Shown: positions 32,101 through 44,090, counted from the stretch's first letter. The stretch: 64,000 bases of DNA from Lutraria lutraria (GCA_964023205.1 OZ026842.1:32810992-32874991); one strand, 5' to 3'. The notes: generated by a model from the sequence alone, not told the origin. Program-made: numbers and translations.

Positions 32101-35100
32101 TTGACTGATAATTAGGTTACAAAGTCAATCGCTGAAATGTATAAAAACACAAACGTTTAATAATACAAATGTAGTGAAACACACAAAAAATCATTTGTGT
32201 ATCAGATAGAAATTAAGGAGACCAGGTTATATGCTTTGTAAGAGATGTAAGTGAATGATAAATAACGTCAGCTCTGTCTACCGTAGAGATTGTTTTATTT
32301 GTTGCTCATTTTATTTCATCGCAAGTACCCGAGTTTTTGTCTGGTTAATGAAGCTATCATCATTATTAGTTCGTCTGTTTTCGAAGAAAAAGTCGAACTT
32401 TGTTATCATTGCGTCGTCGTCAGCGTCTGCGTCCGTGCAAAAACATTAAAACACCATTTCTTAGAAACTATAAGAGGTAGCAACATGAAACTTCATAGGT
32501 GGATAGATCTCTCTAAAGCGGTGAACTGACGAGAGTTGGCACCACTTGCGACTCTCTTGTTGTAAGATAAGCTTTGCGTTCCGTTTATTACGATTGTGTA
32601 GGATTTTATTAATCATGCAATGAAATGTTCATTCACAAAACTACATTACATAAAAATGTGCTAGCTTTGTCATTATTCTAGGTACGTGATGTTCAAGATA
32701 GCACTTTTGGTCGCTGGTATTAGTACATCGTTTGGTCCATTGTTAAATCATTTCTGGTCAATGATATTATACGCTGTAATATATGGAATAAGCACAGGTA
32801 ATAAATGTACATGACACTGAGATTATTCTCATTTCTTTTATAATGTTACTATAAAATTCAATCTTACCAGTTTATATCATTATCCTGCATTTTCTGGACG
32901 AAGTTTAGTCATAGGTACAAGTTTATTCTAGTTGTTCGCGGGTATGTAGTATAGTGTATATTACTAGTTAGGGTAATTGTGGCCATTTGATTGGCTAATG
33001 GTGATGTCGGTCATTTTGATTGGTCAATTATTGGACTAGCTATTCGTCGCGTAACCTGTCATGTTTAACAGAATGAACCTGTTCGTCTGCTCTGTTGTTA
33101 ATACATGTAGTTGATAGGTAAGTAAATCAGGCAGGTATTGCTCTGATGTTGACCTAGATAAGTTGTTGTAAGCACATGTGGCAGTATCAGTGTTTGGTCC
33201 ACAAATGATGCGAAAAAAAATATTCCCGTCACTGATCTTATTTATACTATCAGATAGTATAAATAAGATATCAGTGACGGGAGTTTTTTTGCATCATTTG
33301 TGGACTAAACACTGATACTGCCACCGGTGGTTGTGTTGCAAAATATCGGAAATGCTATTTGAAGTTCAATGTGGTTGTATCATGGCAGATTATGGTGAAT
33401 TTGTTAGCATTTAGGGTATATTATATTTGATTGGTGTAGGGTATGATATTACCATTACATGTGCTTGTGAACTATATACACGAACTTATTCATTTGTCAA
33501 ATACTCATGATTGTCAATATATGTGTACTGTTCATAACATATAGATATGTTATACTCTCCATAATGGAGGATTGAATAAAATGTATAGTCAATATCCTTC
33601 ATGAAAAAAGCAACTTCATAAAAAACATAAACCAATTTTTATTTGCTTCATGTAATTCGTCTACATGTAACGTTTCGTTAAAGTTTTTATAGTAATGAAT
33701 ATAATTATTATCCTATTCTTATGGATGATGCTTGTTACTTACCTTTTTATCTGAAAAACGCATATGTTTGACTGTATAATGCTGTAAAAGTTTATTAGGA
33801 GCGGCCTTTAGAGTATGGACTGGTTATGGTCACAATAATCACTGGTCCCTTACCGCTATGATGTCGAATCCCACCCAGGCCCAGAAGACTGAGAAAACTG
33901 ATGACAGCAAATGACCCTAACGTTGGCGCGAAGATCGATTTCAAGCAGCCTTGTCATTCTTTGAACTATTCGTTTTTATCAAAGACCTTTACAATTGTTA
34001 AACGATGTATATATCAAGGTACCTTTGATGGTATTCATATCAATATTAAATTAAGTAACCTCCATGAACCGCCACTTCCGAATAACAGCTACCTCACTGT
34101 TATAGCCAGTATAATATCATCCCAGATTGATTTTGTACTCTATTTTCACCAAACAACAGTCACCTCCCCACAACATGTTTGTCCCTCCTAGTGGAGGCTG
34201 TTGTAGGGAGGTTGCACTGTATACTCGTGGTAATAAACATTTTTCTAATGTTCAGGTATAACATTATCTTTAACATCAGTAGTGTTGGCAGATTTAGTTG
34301 GTATACATATGTTAGCAGATGCTATGGGACTGAACAACGTATTAAGTGGGCTCGGATCACTGATAGGACCTCCTGCAGCAGGTATGAAAACACGATCAAA
34401 TCTTGTTTGTTTGTTTGTCAATTTCTCAAGTTGGTCATATGATATTCTACCCTATCACATAGTCGCTAGGACCGTGGGGGCAGCTATGGAAGAGATGACA
34501 ACCATATTCCTCAAGTCTTCATGACTCTCTGCTCGTCTTGTAGCATCATTCATGTCAAGACTGGTCCACTTCTTGATGTTGTCTTCTCATCTTGTTGTCT
34601 GTTTGCCCCTACGTCTAGTACCTTGCACTGTGCTTTGTAGGAAAGTCTTGGCCAGTCATGATGAGTGTTCACATATTATGATTTCGGTCGTAATCAACAC
34701 AGTACGTGTAACAATTACTTAAACTTATTTATTTTTACATCGATTGTAGAGCAAGTTCTTCTCACAACTTTTATTAACTACTCTCGATGTCTGCTTCCTT
34801 GATTCTGACCAGTACTCGCGCCGAAAGAAGGGATTGTTGATGTTCCGGTCACTCACGTACGGGACTCGAACCCGACACCTCCGAGTTAGGAGTAATTCGC
34901 TCTACACCACTGCTCCTCCCAAATTGCACTGGGGTATGTTTAAAACATTTAATGCAAGTGATCAATCTAGTTTGTGATGAGAATTCCTTTTACTTTCAGG
35001 ATTACTCTACGATAGAACCGGAAGTTACACAGCTACATTTCTCGCACCTGGTGTTGCCATGACAATTTCTGGATTACTTTTAGTCTTGGTCGGTTGTAGG

Positions 35101-35169
35101 AAACGTGATAAAGCTCAGAATTTAAAAATAGAATATATTGGAAATGAAGAAGTTGTAAGTTTAAAATAA
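23159..35169 (+). CDS. MCT-A: SLC16-like (monocarboxylate transporter family) protein, 8 exons
   Basis: Predicted 12-helix plasma-membrane carrier of the SLC16 major-facilitator family, which moves small organic acids and related solutes; the substrate is unknown. Exons: 23159-23378, 28167-28310, 29510-29633, 30488-31038, 31580-31685, 32682-32797, 34256-34381 and 35000-35169. All junctions are GT-AG, with phases 1,1,2,1,2,1,1. The spliced frame is 519 codons including the stop. The TM1 family signature appears as DGKFGW (16-21; usual DG-G/S-W-G-W). The TM5 signature is YFDKYRAIACG (from about 139), and TM8 carries the conserved GR (367-368) and the ADR turn (375-377). Exon 4 holds TM6, a long Asp/Glu-rich cytoplasmic loop (about 200-315) and TM7. 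The C-tail is charged and about 25 residues longer than in MCT-B and MCT-C. The first in-frame ATG is used; the same frame is open upstream to about 23084 without an ATG. It is convergent with MCT-B. MCT9/12/14-type relatives are the closest human group by feel, but this is uncertain. Confidence 0.94.
23580..23945. repeat. Dispersed bivalve-type repeat (AGGTCAAGGTCACAGTGAC element)
   Basis: Begins with CCCCTTTCGAAGAAAATGGG and TTTGCACATGTCGGTCTGTC, and contains TCAAAGGTCAAGGTCACAGT twice in variant form. I recognise this from bivalve genomes as a very abundant interspersed repeat. It lies in MCT-A intron 1. Confidence 0.65.
24058..25317. mobile_element. Giant foldback element (1.26 kb inverted repeat) in MCT-A intron 1
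   Basis: The left arm runs from the CGTGCCGTAAAAACCAAAGG region at 24060 to about 24650. The right arm runs back from ACGGCCGTGC at 25310 to about 24722. Matched inverted blocks occur throughout: AACAAACCCCTTTGG-type ends, AGAACTTCGACAATTCGAAT, GCAACGTATGGGCAACTCAA, GGTCAAATTTTACAAAACGA, and inner blocks with CATCTCGGGATGCACTTTTA and GATGAAAGCTTAATTC. Only about 70 central bases are unpaired. I see no transposase frame, so it is non-autonomous. A CATA on each side may be a short target duplication. Confidence 0.85.
25980..27805. repeat. Purine-rich minisatellite, 82-bp and 75-bp units
   Basis: Nineteen occurrences of AGTGATATGGTG mark units spaced 82 bp (type with GAGTATATATTAGAGTGGAG or TATATGAGTGGGGAG) or 75 bp (type with GTTAGAGGGGGAG). 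The plus strand is strongly purine-rich. The left edge (25980-26230) is degenerate and the right edge decays after 27780. It lies in MCT-A intron 1. Confidence 0.95.
28480..28695. repeat. Dispersed repeat fragment (CATGT-ACCAGAAACAAAC family)
   Basis: Contains GAGCATGTCACCAGAAACAA and, near the ends, GGAACCAGACGGAAAC. Related stretches occur near 44260-44360, 47570-47740, 51015-51240, 58285-58485, 58700-58885 and 60500-60690. MCT-A intron 2. Confidence 0.5.
29085..29275 (-). repeat. Dispersed repeat R4, inverted copy
   Basis: In reverse orientation it shares the phrases AAAATTCATGCGCNCCGAGC, GGGAACTAGTTTA, TTCAGTTTCCAAAAAT and AAAGTACTGTAAGTACCCAT with 45150-45365, 51380-51545 and 57850-58045. 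MCT-A intron 2. Confidence 0.7.
29446..29495. repeat. Fragment of the 'GGAGGTG-CCGCTAA-CAGATTTGACTGTAT' dispersed repeat
   Basis: Similar short stretches occur at 36753-36795, 56600-56810, 59540-59690 and 63195-63375. It abuts the acceptor side of MCT-A exon 3. Confidence 0.5.
31105..31265 (-). mobile_element. tRNA-derived SINE, family 1, copy 2 (head truncated)
   Basis: Body phrases TAAATGCCGTTTTTCAACAA and TTCACCTAACAAGTTTTCAA match the other family-1 copies. The head is reduced to GCCGCGACCGTGATTCGAAT. MCT-A intron 4. Confidence 0.7.
31288..31385. repeat. CATC/ATC microsatellite
   Basis: CATC units followed by degenerate ATC trinucleotides, directly after the SINE copy in MCT-A intron 4. 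Short ORFs here are repeat artefacts. Confidence 0.85.
32290..32570. repeat. Dispersed bivalve-type repeat fragment
   Basis: Contains GTCGTCGTCAGCGTCTGCGT, AACATGAAACTTCATAGGTG and GGCACCACTTGCGACTCTCT. It is of the same general class as 23580-23945, a high-copy bivalve interspersed repeat, by recollection. MCT-A intron 5. Confidence 0.5.
32885..33690 (+). repeat. Dispersed element D1, copy 1 (inverse of 43600-44090)
   Basis: Read in reverse, it matches 43600-44090 block by block: TAGTCATAGGTACAAGTTTA, CATTTGATTGGCTAATGGTG, TGACCTAGATAAGTTGTTG, TTTGAAGTTCAATGTGGTTG, then the half-foldback ending CGTCTACATGTAACGTTTC. It is interrupted by the palindrome at 33178-33324. MCT-A intron 6. Confidence 0.75.
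33178..33324. mobile_element. Near-perfect 147-bp palindrome (insertion inside D1)
   Basis: GTGGCAGTATCAGTGTTTGG opens it and its inverse closes it at CTGCCAC. Arms of about 72 bp pair almost completely, with only a few bases at the centre. The homologous element at 43600-44090 lacks it, which marks it as an insertion. Confidence 0.85.
33790..33895 (+). mobile_element. SINE head fragment (family 2)
   Basis: Has GGACTGGTTATGGTCACAAT and a B-box-like ATGTCGAATCCCACCCAGG, similar to 16243-16480. MCT-A intron 6. Confidence 0.45.
34835..34925 (-). mobile_element. tRNA-like SINE head
   Basis: The minus strand carries an A-box/B-box pair, seen on the plus strand as ACGGGACTCGAACCCGACAC and ACACCACTGCTCCTCCCA. 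The acceptor arms do not pair, so it is not a tRNA gene. MCT-A intron 7. Confidence 0.45.
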
Positions 35170-35720
35170 AGACGTCATAAAAGATATAGATTAACATGAA
35201 CTATTCGCTTTGTAATATCAAAAACATTGCACAGTCCTATTCTAAAGGTCGCTACAGTAACTCATAATTGTGTTTGGGGCAATGGACTCATTTGGAATCC
35301 CGTATAACCAAGAACATACAGCTTGAAAAAAAATGGCGACCAGTTGCGAAACTTCTCGAGGACGAAACTCGTCAATCTGCAGTGGTACGAATCAGGAGAT
35401 TAGTTTAAAACTGTATTTAACGGCCCATTCGACATTAACAGTTGTCGTCACTTCAGAGCCGCCCCTGACGGTGGGGGAACAGGAGAACCTGGCATTTATA
35501 TCTCTAATATTAGATATTTCGAATAGTTTCCTGTTGTAGATCACCTATACGTACACACCTGACCCCTTTCCTGTGATTTTCTTAACATAGTATACTTGGC
35601 TCGATAGTTGGGATTGGAACACTGAAAAAAGCGTCCCTGAAATATCAGACGTCACGACCTTCCGATTTATCAAAAACATACAGACAAGCTGTTGAATAGA
35701 AAAGTTCTATCGATGTTGTG

Positions 35721-35726
35721 AATAAA
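35721..35726 (+). terminator. Candidate polyadenylation signal for MCT-A
   Basis: AATAAA about 550 bases past the stop codon. Another AATAAA overlaps the stop itself (35165-35170), so the 3' UTR length is open. Confidence 0.3.
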
Positions 35727-36390
35727 TCATGGACAGCAACTCATAACTCTTTGTTGTTTTGATATCATGAGCTATAAGATTTACTTGTTACTTTCCCTGT
35801 AAGTTTGGTGACCGTTGTTAATTGCCCGTACGCCTGCAACACCTGGAAATCCTATTGTACTCTACATAGTATAACCATACAAGTGAAATACATGTATAAT
35901 ATTTATTACGAGAAGTTACATAAAATGTATTATTGTGTTAATACAAATGTGCATGTATACAAGTAACATATAAGCTTTATTAAAAAAAAATAACTTTAAC
36001 GTAAAATGTCTCTAATAAAAACTTAACAGTAATAAACAATTCATAAAAATCGTATACATGTATTTGATGTTTTCATTATTGATATTATCAAAGTCATCAT
36101 ATACATGTACTGCGAACAATTGGATAAGGATTGATTATTTGATACTTGAATATTCATAAATTATAAATATCTAATAAATATAAATGCTTCAATGGACATC
36201 ATTTGTCGGATTGTTTTGCAGTGGCTTACTAGTATAATGCGTGAATGACTAACATTTGGCTGAATATAATCAACAGTACAATGATACAATAATCAACACA
36301 AGCAATGTCGCAAGTGATCCTTATCAAATGTTGAGTTGTAAAAATAATTTGCAGCACGAGTTTGAGACATTCTTTACCCATGATAAATAT

Positions 36391-36462
36391 GAACTGGTCC
36401 CCGTTCCATGTTACAGGGCACCAAAGGCCTCTGTACAGGCAGATTCAACACGAATCAGTTTA
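36391..36462. repeat. Miniature CCCGTTCCATGT-family element
   Basis: Begins GAACTGGTCCCCGTTCCATG and ends ACGAATCAGTTTAT. It contains CACCAAAGGCCTCTGTACAG, also found in the loop of the 19367-19556 foldback. Confidence 0.6.
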
Positions 36463-36736
36463 TAAAAACTTGAATATCATTTGGTTACGCATGAGGCCAG
36501 AGAAGGGTCGCATGCTCCTATTTCTAGGGCCGATCCCGAAGTACGAACATTTAGTGACGAATCGTACCATCATAGCACGAGGAATTATTAGCTAAGAAAA
36601 ATTTTGACGGCCTTCCCTTATGGTACACGGTAATATACTATATTTTACAGTAAGACTTCATATTTTTCCAATCTAATTTTAACTAGTCTAGTAATTTTGT
36701 AGACAATTATCTAAGCCTTTATCAAAAGAATGTCCT

Positions 36737-36742
36737 TTATTA
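36737..36742 (-). terminator. Candidate polyadenylation signal for MCT-B
   Basis: AATAAA on the minus strand about 410 bases past the MCT-B stop. Many AT-rich matches occur nearby, so support is weak. Confidence 0.25.
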
Positions 36743-37152
36743 ACGGAAAGGCTTTTATTCGGAGGTGGCCGCTAATACGGATAGACTGAAATACTGAAAT
36801 ATAATGCCGTCATTTGGAATGTATTTTAGAACAATTTCATTGATTTTCAAACATAATTTTAGTGATTTGTGACATCAATTTCATGGACTCTTTTCAGTAT
36901 GAATAACTGGAGAATTATGTCAGTGAAATACGATTGAAGCTGGAACCAATGAGATGTGTATGTTAAACACAGTTTATAATATCCTCCAGTTATGACTTAA
37001 TAATCATAAACTTCTACAGGCAGTGGATCATGGAATTATACGCTGTGTAATTATGATCGTGGTAAAACGACCTACTGTAGTGAATACATGTAGTTCTCTT
37101 ATCAGACGAGCATGAAGCATAATTATAAAGAGAGATCATGTCTCTGCCTTTT

Positions 37153-40100
37153 TTATAAGCAAACTAACAAAATCCCTGCTGCAGTCATGGTAACACCAGA
37201 AAATACAAATGTTGACATGTAGGACTGTGTCAAATCATATAATAAACCTGAAAAATAAATTTAAAATAAATATTAAATAAATCATAAAACAATTGTAGAA
37301 TTATAACTTTATCATAACTGTGTCATATTGAGACATGATATCACCACACAATACAGTGTTACACTGAGAAATATACACTGTTCTATTGGGAAATATATCA
37401 CCAATAGTCTTATGTTGAGAAGGATATAATACAGTGTCATATGGAGAATTATATCACCACATAATAAAGTGTTATTTTGAGAATTATATACCAATACATA
37501 GAGAAAGTAGCTAAAATAGTTCGTCCAAGCAAAGTATTCTGATGACCTAAAAGCTGTTTGTTTCTCATTAAATGCTCATTAAAAATAGGTTAGGTAGGTC
37601 TGAGATATTGACCAGAAATGAACATATTTCCGCCTAATTCATGTAGTACAAGATTATCCCAGTTACCGCTGGTACTTGTCTGAATCACGTGACTTATACA
37701 AAATTGTGTTCATGTATGTTTAATTGTTTTATCATGCAACATTGTTGCTTATTACTATGTTTTTATACCCTTTAGCTGAAAGAAAACTACAAGATGGGAG
37801 TACTAACCTGCTAATGGTGGTCCTATCAGGCCACCGAGTCCACTAAACATGTAGTTCAGTCCTATAGCATCAGTAATACCCGTTATACCAACAATATCAA
37901 GCAGCACTACAGAAGTTAACGACACAGTAGTACCTTTAAACATACGTACATAGGAAACTTTTAATTTTTTACTAAACATACATACACATACAGTGTACTT
38001 TAATAATATCCACACTGAGTCGAAATTCCAAACGCCAACCTTATAGATATCGATTCTGAGAAGAACAAAACTTTGCAATATTAACAATCGATATACGCAA
38101 AGAAATCTAGTATTCAACGTATACATTTGATTAGATATAATAAAAGTCCATCTGGTAATATTCCCAATGTTTCAATGATTTTTTTTACATTTACATTTGC
38201 TATAAAATACATTACTATGTGTAGCCAAACATACTGCAAGCATAAGTAATATGACCCACCGTGGTTCAACAGTCCAAGTTGCAATTCCACAGGATAGAAC
38301 TGTAACCAGGTCTATACAGAACAGCTTGTGTTCAGAAAAATTGAAAAACACAGCCCTATTAACGGATTGCTCCGCAAAAGCTTACTGCACAACAACGGCC
38401 CCTTTCACAAGGCAAACATTTAACTCTTTTAATGCTACAGCGAAGCATTCTTAAGGAACCCCTGACATATACATGTACTAGAACATGTCAAGGAAAGAGA
38501 ACTACTGTGCTACTCTATCCATGCACGTGTTCGTTACATTTAGCCATTTAGTGACTTTTATTTCCTTTTTCCAAAATGGAATAACATTAACTCGAGTGTT
38601 GCCAGTTTCATTCTATGAAGGCTGAAGGGTATGTCAATTTCTAGTATATATCAGGGATTCCTAAATAATGCTTCGATGAAGCATTAAAAGAGTGAACTGT
38701 ATACGTCAGAAAAAGGGCATACCCGTCAACGGTGAGTTGTTTAAAAAATGTAAGATTTAATTTAATTTCACCATTTACAACACTATAATACAACAATAGA
38801 ACCTTACCATTTGCTATCCCATATATTACTGCATATACCAATAACAGCTCGAAAGAATTAAGCCAGGCACAAACTGCTGTACTCAAACCAGAGCATATCA
38901 AAGTAACCTTAAACAAAAGCTTCCTGAAACATGAAAAAATTGACATCAATGACAATAATAAAATGATTTTGATGGCATTTCAGAGGCATTGTCGCAAATG
39001 TGAAAACAACTAGATATAACTGTGGGCTACTAACTTAATGATACTTTACAAGAATGATTAATGGCTTTCCTGAATACTAGATAGACTAAACTGTACATTA
39101 TCCAAAAAACGGCAGCGAAGCCCAACTAATTGCATGATATATTTTAAAAAAGAAAGAAATTTAATCTGTTTTTCAAGTTTTGTTTGCAACGAAACACAAT
39201 TTCAAATGTTCATGTTAATGCAAATAAGTTCGGTATTTTTTAAGCCCAGACCTGTTCACACCGTTTCTGTCAGCGAGATATCCAAGAATGATACGACCTG
39301 TTATACTAGCTATCCCAATAGTCGAGGCTACCCAGGCAGAGTCCTTCTCCTGGATATCTGAAGAATTTATAGTAAATTAATTTATATTCACACCAACTGC
39401 ATTCACAATTTCAACTACATGTATATATGATTATAAATCTAACGGATAATAACCCAGTTCTTCATGTCACATTGACTGATGATGACCATGTTTTTGCCAA
39501 CATTCTAATTGAAATTGTCAATAGAAATGACACATTTTAATTATTGATACATTAAGATAAACTAAATACGTTTTTTTAAATTATATATTAACAAATTTTC
39601 TAATTTGCTATCAATCAGAAAATAATTAAATATGCACACAGAAATACGAGAAATTTGAAAGAAAGAAAAAACAACGTTCACATGCATAAGATGAATAGAG
39701 CGCTGTTTTTGATACCGACTTAGAGTTATACTGTGTAACTCCCGGAACCGGACTCCCTGAAATCCAGTATTCTCTAAAAGTCGGACGATTTTCAAGCCCT
39801 ATTCAAGTTTTGTATTGATCAAAGTTCTCTGAAAACCGAAATTCACAGAAAACTAGACGTTTAGCTCAGTCCGGAATGATAGCAGTCATGCACACTCATG
39901 GTAATGACGCAATGACAAACCCGAATGCCAAACTTTGATCTTAAGCGACACATGCGCTTGAAATTGTTTGGAAAATGTCTAACTCACCGTGTAATTTTGC
40001 TTTGTCTGGTATAAATATGAAAGGAATGTAAGTTCCACAAATGAATAAAAATTGAGAGACAAAAAATAACAACGTATAGCTTCTTTTCAGTAACATCGTA

Positions 40101-43100
40101 TATCGTGTCAGCGTTGAATCATTCTCTGAAAATTTGATGTCTTTTTCACGATCATTTTGTTGTTCCGTTATTATTACCATATCGCTGTTGTCATTAGATA
40201 TTTCAAAAATTGCGTCAAGATTCTTTTCATCCACCGTTGACATGTCTACATTTAATTTTGAGTTCTCAACTAAATATGTATCCTCCGTTTGTAGTTTTGA
40301 AGATTCTTCAGTATTTCTATTTAACAAGGAGAGTGATTGTTCATTTAATTGTCTATTGTATACATTTTTCAGAGAACGTTTTTCTTCATATGGTATTGAG
40401 CCATTGCACTTCTGTTCAGGAATCGATGGTGTCTCTTCTTGGTTCAAGTTCAGCGGTCGATACATGAGACAGCATGGTAAACAATTCAACATGATTCCTG
40501 AGTATATCAGCAGTGTGCCTTTAAGTCCATATTCCTGCAGCATATACTCTACTACAGGACTGCAAAAATGTTAAGACTTATCAAAAGTTAATTGGCGGCA
40601 TATATCTTAACGTATTAAGGATAACGGACCCTAATACAAACTGATTTAATGATTATGAAGAAAAGTTCGAGGTATCTGAGCCTTACAAATTGTAACATCC
40701 AAACATAATTTATTAAATATCAACTTTTAATCACGCAACATTTTGAAATGTTGGACCCGGTCTGTTATATTTTATTGTTATATTATTAGCCAGCGCTCTC
40801 CCTTGCTATGATTATATAGCATTCTTAATTTCATGTTTAAAATTATAAAATTACACAATTCATAAAAAGCTCGTGGTGAATGATTTATAAATGATTCATT
40901 CTATACAGGCAATGAAAATAAAAAAAGGGTTTAATGGTTAGAAATGAATGTTTGTATTAGGGTCCGTATTCCATAACTCTATAAACGTTGGGCATTAGTT
41001 ATTTGAAGTATACTGGGTATAAATTACAAATGTTGAATATCCACCTTACGTTCCAGGTAATAATAATAATATCATGACAATAACTTTGATCATAGTGAAG
41101 ATTGTAACAGCAGGTCAATATGTTAATTTCTTAGGAATTGCACCTCGGAGTTCACCAAAAAGCACAGTTCTCAAAAATGCCTGGAATAAGTCCTGTGCCC
41201 GTGTTCTCTATCACCTATGAGTCTAAGAACGGATCAGTTTTAGATTTATGACACCGACACAGAGCGATGAAAATGGTGTTCACAAAAAGGTATAATTTAG
41301 AAACAAAAGATAATGAATACAGGTCCTGGTTTTAAACAATTGAGAAATCTTTCCAAAACCACAATGGCAGAAAATTCGGAATAAAATCAAATAGAAAATA
41401 GGTTACTGTATACACGTACCTAAATACAAAGCTACCAATGCCACAACCAGACAAAGCTACCCCACATGCAATTCCTCGATATTTATTGAAATATATGGTT
41501 ACACTTAATACAGAGGGCAGAAATATCAATCCAATTCCGGCACCTACAATATAATATATGTATAAGAACACACAATCTCATTTCGGACACCACAAGAATC
41601 GGAGTCCGGCTTTTAGTATACACCTAAGTCAGTCATATGATTAAGAGATCGTGGATAAGATGTTATGATGAACTTTCGGTTGCATAAAAAATATTACAAA
41701 TATATTAAAACACATGGTTTCGAAATAAAATTATTAATTAATTACATGTATATGCCAACATATTCGCTCACGTACTAAAAATAACTTGATAAATAAAACA
41801 AAATTACAAAAAGTTAATAACTGCTCCCTCCATGTACCAACATACATTCCCCTTCAACGGTGTCGTGAATTACAAGATTACGTGTCAGAGTTTCGGTAGC
41901 TTCGTTCGGACAGACATTTATTTATCTTTTACATTTTCAGACAAATTTTCCATGGAGTGACAATTGTGAAATATTTAATTAGTAAATGAGTGTGTTAATA
42001 TACAGTTATTGACTAGTGAGCTATTGAATATGATGTGATATTCGCCGTCAGATGGCCATATTGACTGAGGCGAAACCTATATTGAATGACTCACCAGTTA
42101 ACAACTGTTTTATTACATAGGAAGTTTTATTATGTTAAAACCATTGAGAATAACATTCTGATTCATGTCAAGTTAAGTGCATTATTTGATAAACAGCAAC
42201 ATAATATCAATCATAAAGAAGGATGAACCTATCACAAATAACGTCTGATTTTTTACTTTATTCTATTTTTAGATAGGAAAATTCCGAAATTTCCATTCAA
42301 TATGATGTCAAGTTATACCATATAACGAATGTGTTTATTTAAAGATCATATGATAATGCAAATTGATTGATTGAGAGCGTGCCGCAGTATATTGTTAAAT
42401 GCATGTAAATTCGTACTCGGTTGTATTGACAAGTCGACGTTCGAACAAATTAACGAACTGCCAGGAAGACGCTGAAATCTTCAAATGTGATAAGTAGACA
42501 TCAACTAAGCATAGTGCACGAATCAATAATTCTAAGTTAGGCCTAAAATAAAAAATAATCTGTGTTTGTCCTAATGCTACCAAGTTTGAAATTTTTCATT
42601 TTGAATATAGACTGCGTCAACAAGCGTATTATTCAAAACGCGGATACCGAAAAAAATATGCAGATCGAAAATGCCTATTTGCAATCCTCGTACTGGAAAA
42701 GTATATTCTAGACCTAAAAGTTACAAAACTATTTTTGGGTGGTGGGTAATTTTACAGGTTAGTCGAGTATGGGCGAACATTCTTATTCTAATGTAAGTCT
42801 TACATACCTGTAATCAGACCCATTGTTACATACAGTATGTATATGTTTGTTGCAAACAAACTGAGGAAGAGTCCAAGAAAAGCCAGGCCTGCACCTAGAG
42901 TCCCAACTCTTTGACAGCCGTATCTATTAACTAAACTACTTGCCAAAGGACCTGTAATGATTTCGAACGAAAAGATACAAAAGATCTAAAATGAAATTAC
43001 AAGAATAAACAAATAAAAAGCAACTCTAGGATAAAGAACACTCGAACATGTACGAATTGAAAGTAAATCAGTACTGTAGGTTGGTGTCTTACAAGAACTC

Positions 43101-43345
43101 AATGAAATAAATGCATACAATTAAAATAGAGGAACTTTTCTTGACTTACCAATTACATGCAAAGTACCAGTAACAATGGATGGAATCCACGCGATCACCG
43201 CTTTACTTCCGTTGTAAGCATCCCCTATTGCGATGAAATAAATCCCGAACGAGTAGATAAAACCATGTGTTATGACATGTGCCATCAAGGCTGCACACAT
43301 CACCACCCAACTCCATCCACTGTCTACGGCTGAGGGTTTCGCCAT
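37153..43345 (-). CDS. MCT-B: SLC16-like (monocarboxylate transporter family) protein, 8 exons
   Basis: A paralogue of MCT-A with the same role class: a 12-helix membrane carrier, substrate unknown. Minus-strand exons: 43345-43150, 42951-42808, 41543-41420, 40559-39988, 39357-39252, 38923-38808, 37933-37808 and 37247-37153. All are GT-AG, with phases 1,1,2,1,2,1,1, giving 492 residues. It starts at the first ATG (MAKPSAVD). The TM1 signature is DSGWSW (8-13), with Ser in place of both flanking Gly. The TM5 signature is YFNKYRGIACG, and TM8 has GR near 366-367 and LADR. The TM6-TM7 loop in exon 4 is about 115 hydrophilic residues, rich in Asn, Glu and Ser. The last exon is only 95 nt and the protein stops right after TM12 (LLVCL), with virtually no cytoplasmic tail, as in MCT-C. 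Introns hold a MITE (40625-40975) and a degenerate tandem repeat (37300-37500). Confidence 0.94.
37300..37500. repeat. Degenerate tandem repeat in MCT-B intron 7
   Basis: Phrases such as ATATCACCA and CAGTGTCATATGGAGAATTA recur three to four times with many substitutions. It is weakly periodic and adjoins the last exon. Confidence 0.5.
40625..40975. mobile_element. MITE-like element with GGACCCTAATACAAAC ends (copy 1)
   Basis: GGACCCTAATACAAAC near 40628 and GTTTGTATTAGGGTCC near 40951 are exact inverse ends, about 340 bp apart. The interior, with CATCCAAACATAATT, GTTGGACCCGG and GGTTAGAAATGAATG, recurs at 55130-55430. MCT-B intron 3. Confidence 0.75.
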
Positions 43346-43599
43346 TTGTTAATTTCCACGTGTTTTCTTTCCACGTGCTGTCTGAACTACCGGAACTCTT
43401 CAAGTGCACGTGGTTTCTACAAAAGCGGAATAAAATGTTCGCAAAATCCAATCTGCCTTCTTTTTATTTCATTTCTAGGGCCATCCTTAAAAAGTATCTA
43501 GCTTACTGTAACACTACCTACCCACCAAAAAGGCCCCTATCCAACGTGTTCTTGCGTGAAAGTAAACAAATAGCATTCTGATCAATATTGTGGGTTAAA

Positions 43600-44090
43600 T
43601 ATAACAAGAAAACTATAACAAAACGTTATAGGTAGACGAATTACATGAAGCATATTGGTTTGTTTTTTTGTATGAAGTTGCTTTTTTCATAAAGGATATT
43701 GTCTGTATATTTTATTCAATCCTCCATTATTGACAAATAAATAAATGCTTGTATATAGTTCACAAGCACATGGTAATATCATACCCCACATCAATCAAAT
43801 AGAATCAACCCCTAATGTTAACAAATTCGCCATAATCTGCTATGATACAACCACATTGAACTTCAAATAGCATTTCATATATCATGCCGCGCAACAACTT
43901 ATCTAGGTCAACATCACAGAGCAATGCCTGCATGATTTTCTTAGGGTCCTATCAACTATTAATAGATTCAGTCATCACCATTAGCCAATCAAATGGCCAG
44001 GATTACCCAAACTAGTTATAGACACTACACTATATACCCACAAACAACTAGAATAAACTTGTACCCATGACTAAAATTCGTCTAGAAAAA
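43600..44090 (-). repeat. Dispersed element D1, copy 2
   Basis: An inverse of 32885-33690 without the 147-bp palindrome. Its left part is half of the foldback seen complete at 22422-22761. It lies about 250 bases upstream of the MCT-B start codon, so it may bound that promoter. Confidence 0.75.

Larger units (their letters stand above)
35170..37150. other. Region between convergent MCT-A and MCT-B
   Basis: Expected to hold the two 3' UTRs. The distinct items are a CCCGTTCCATG-family mini-element (36391-36462) and a GGAGGTGGCCGCTAA fragment (36753-36795). No further gene is seen. Confidence 0.6.

Noticed and set aside
40134..40574. 146-codon plus-strand ORF
   Set aside because: Antisense shadow of MCT-B exon 4, whose frame splices correctly with its neighbours.
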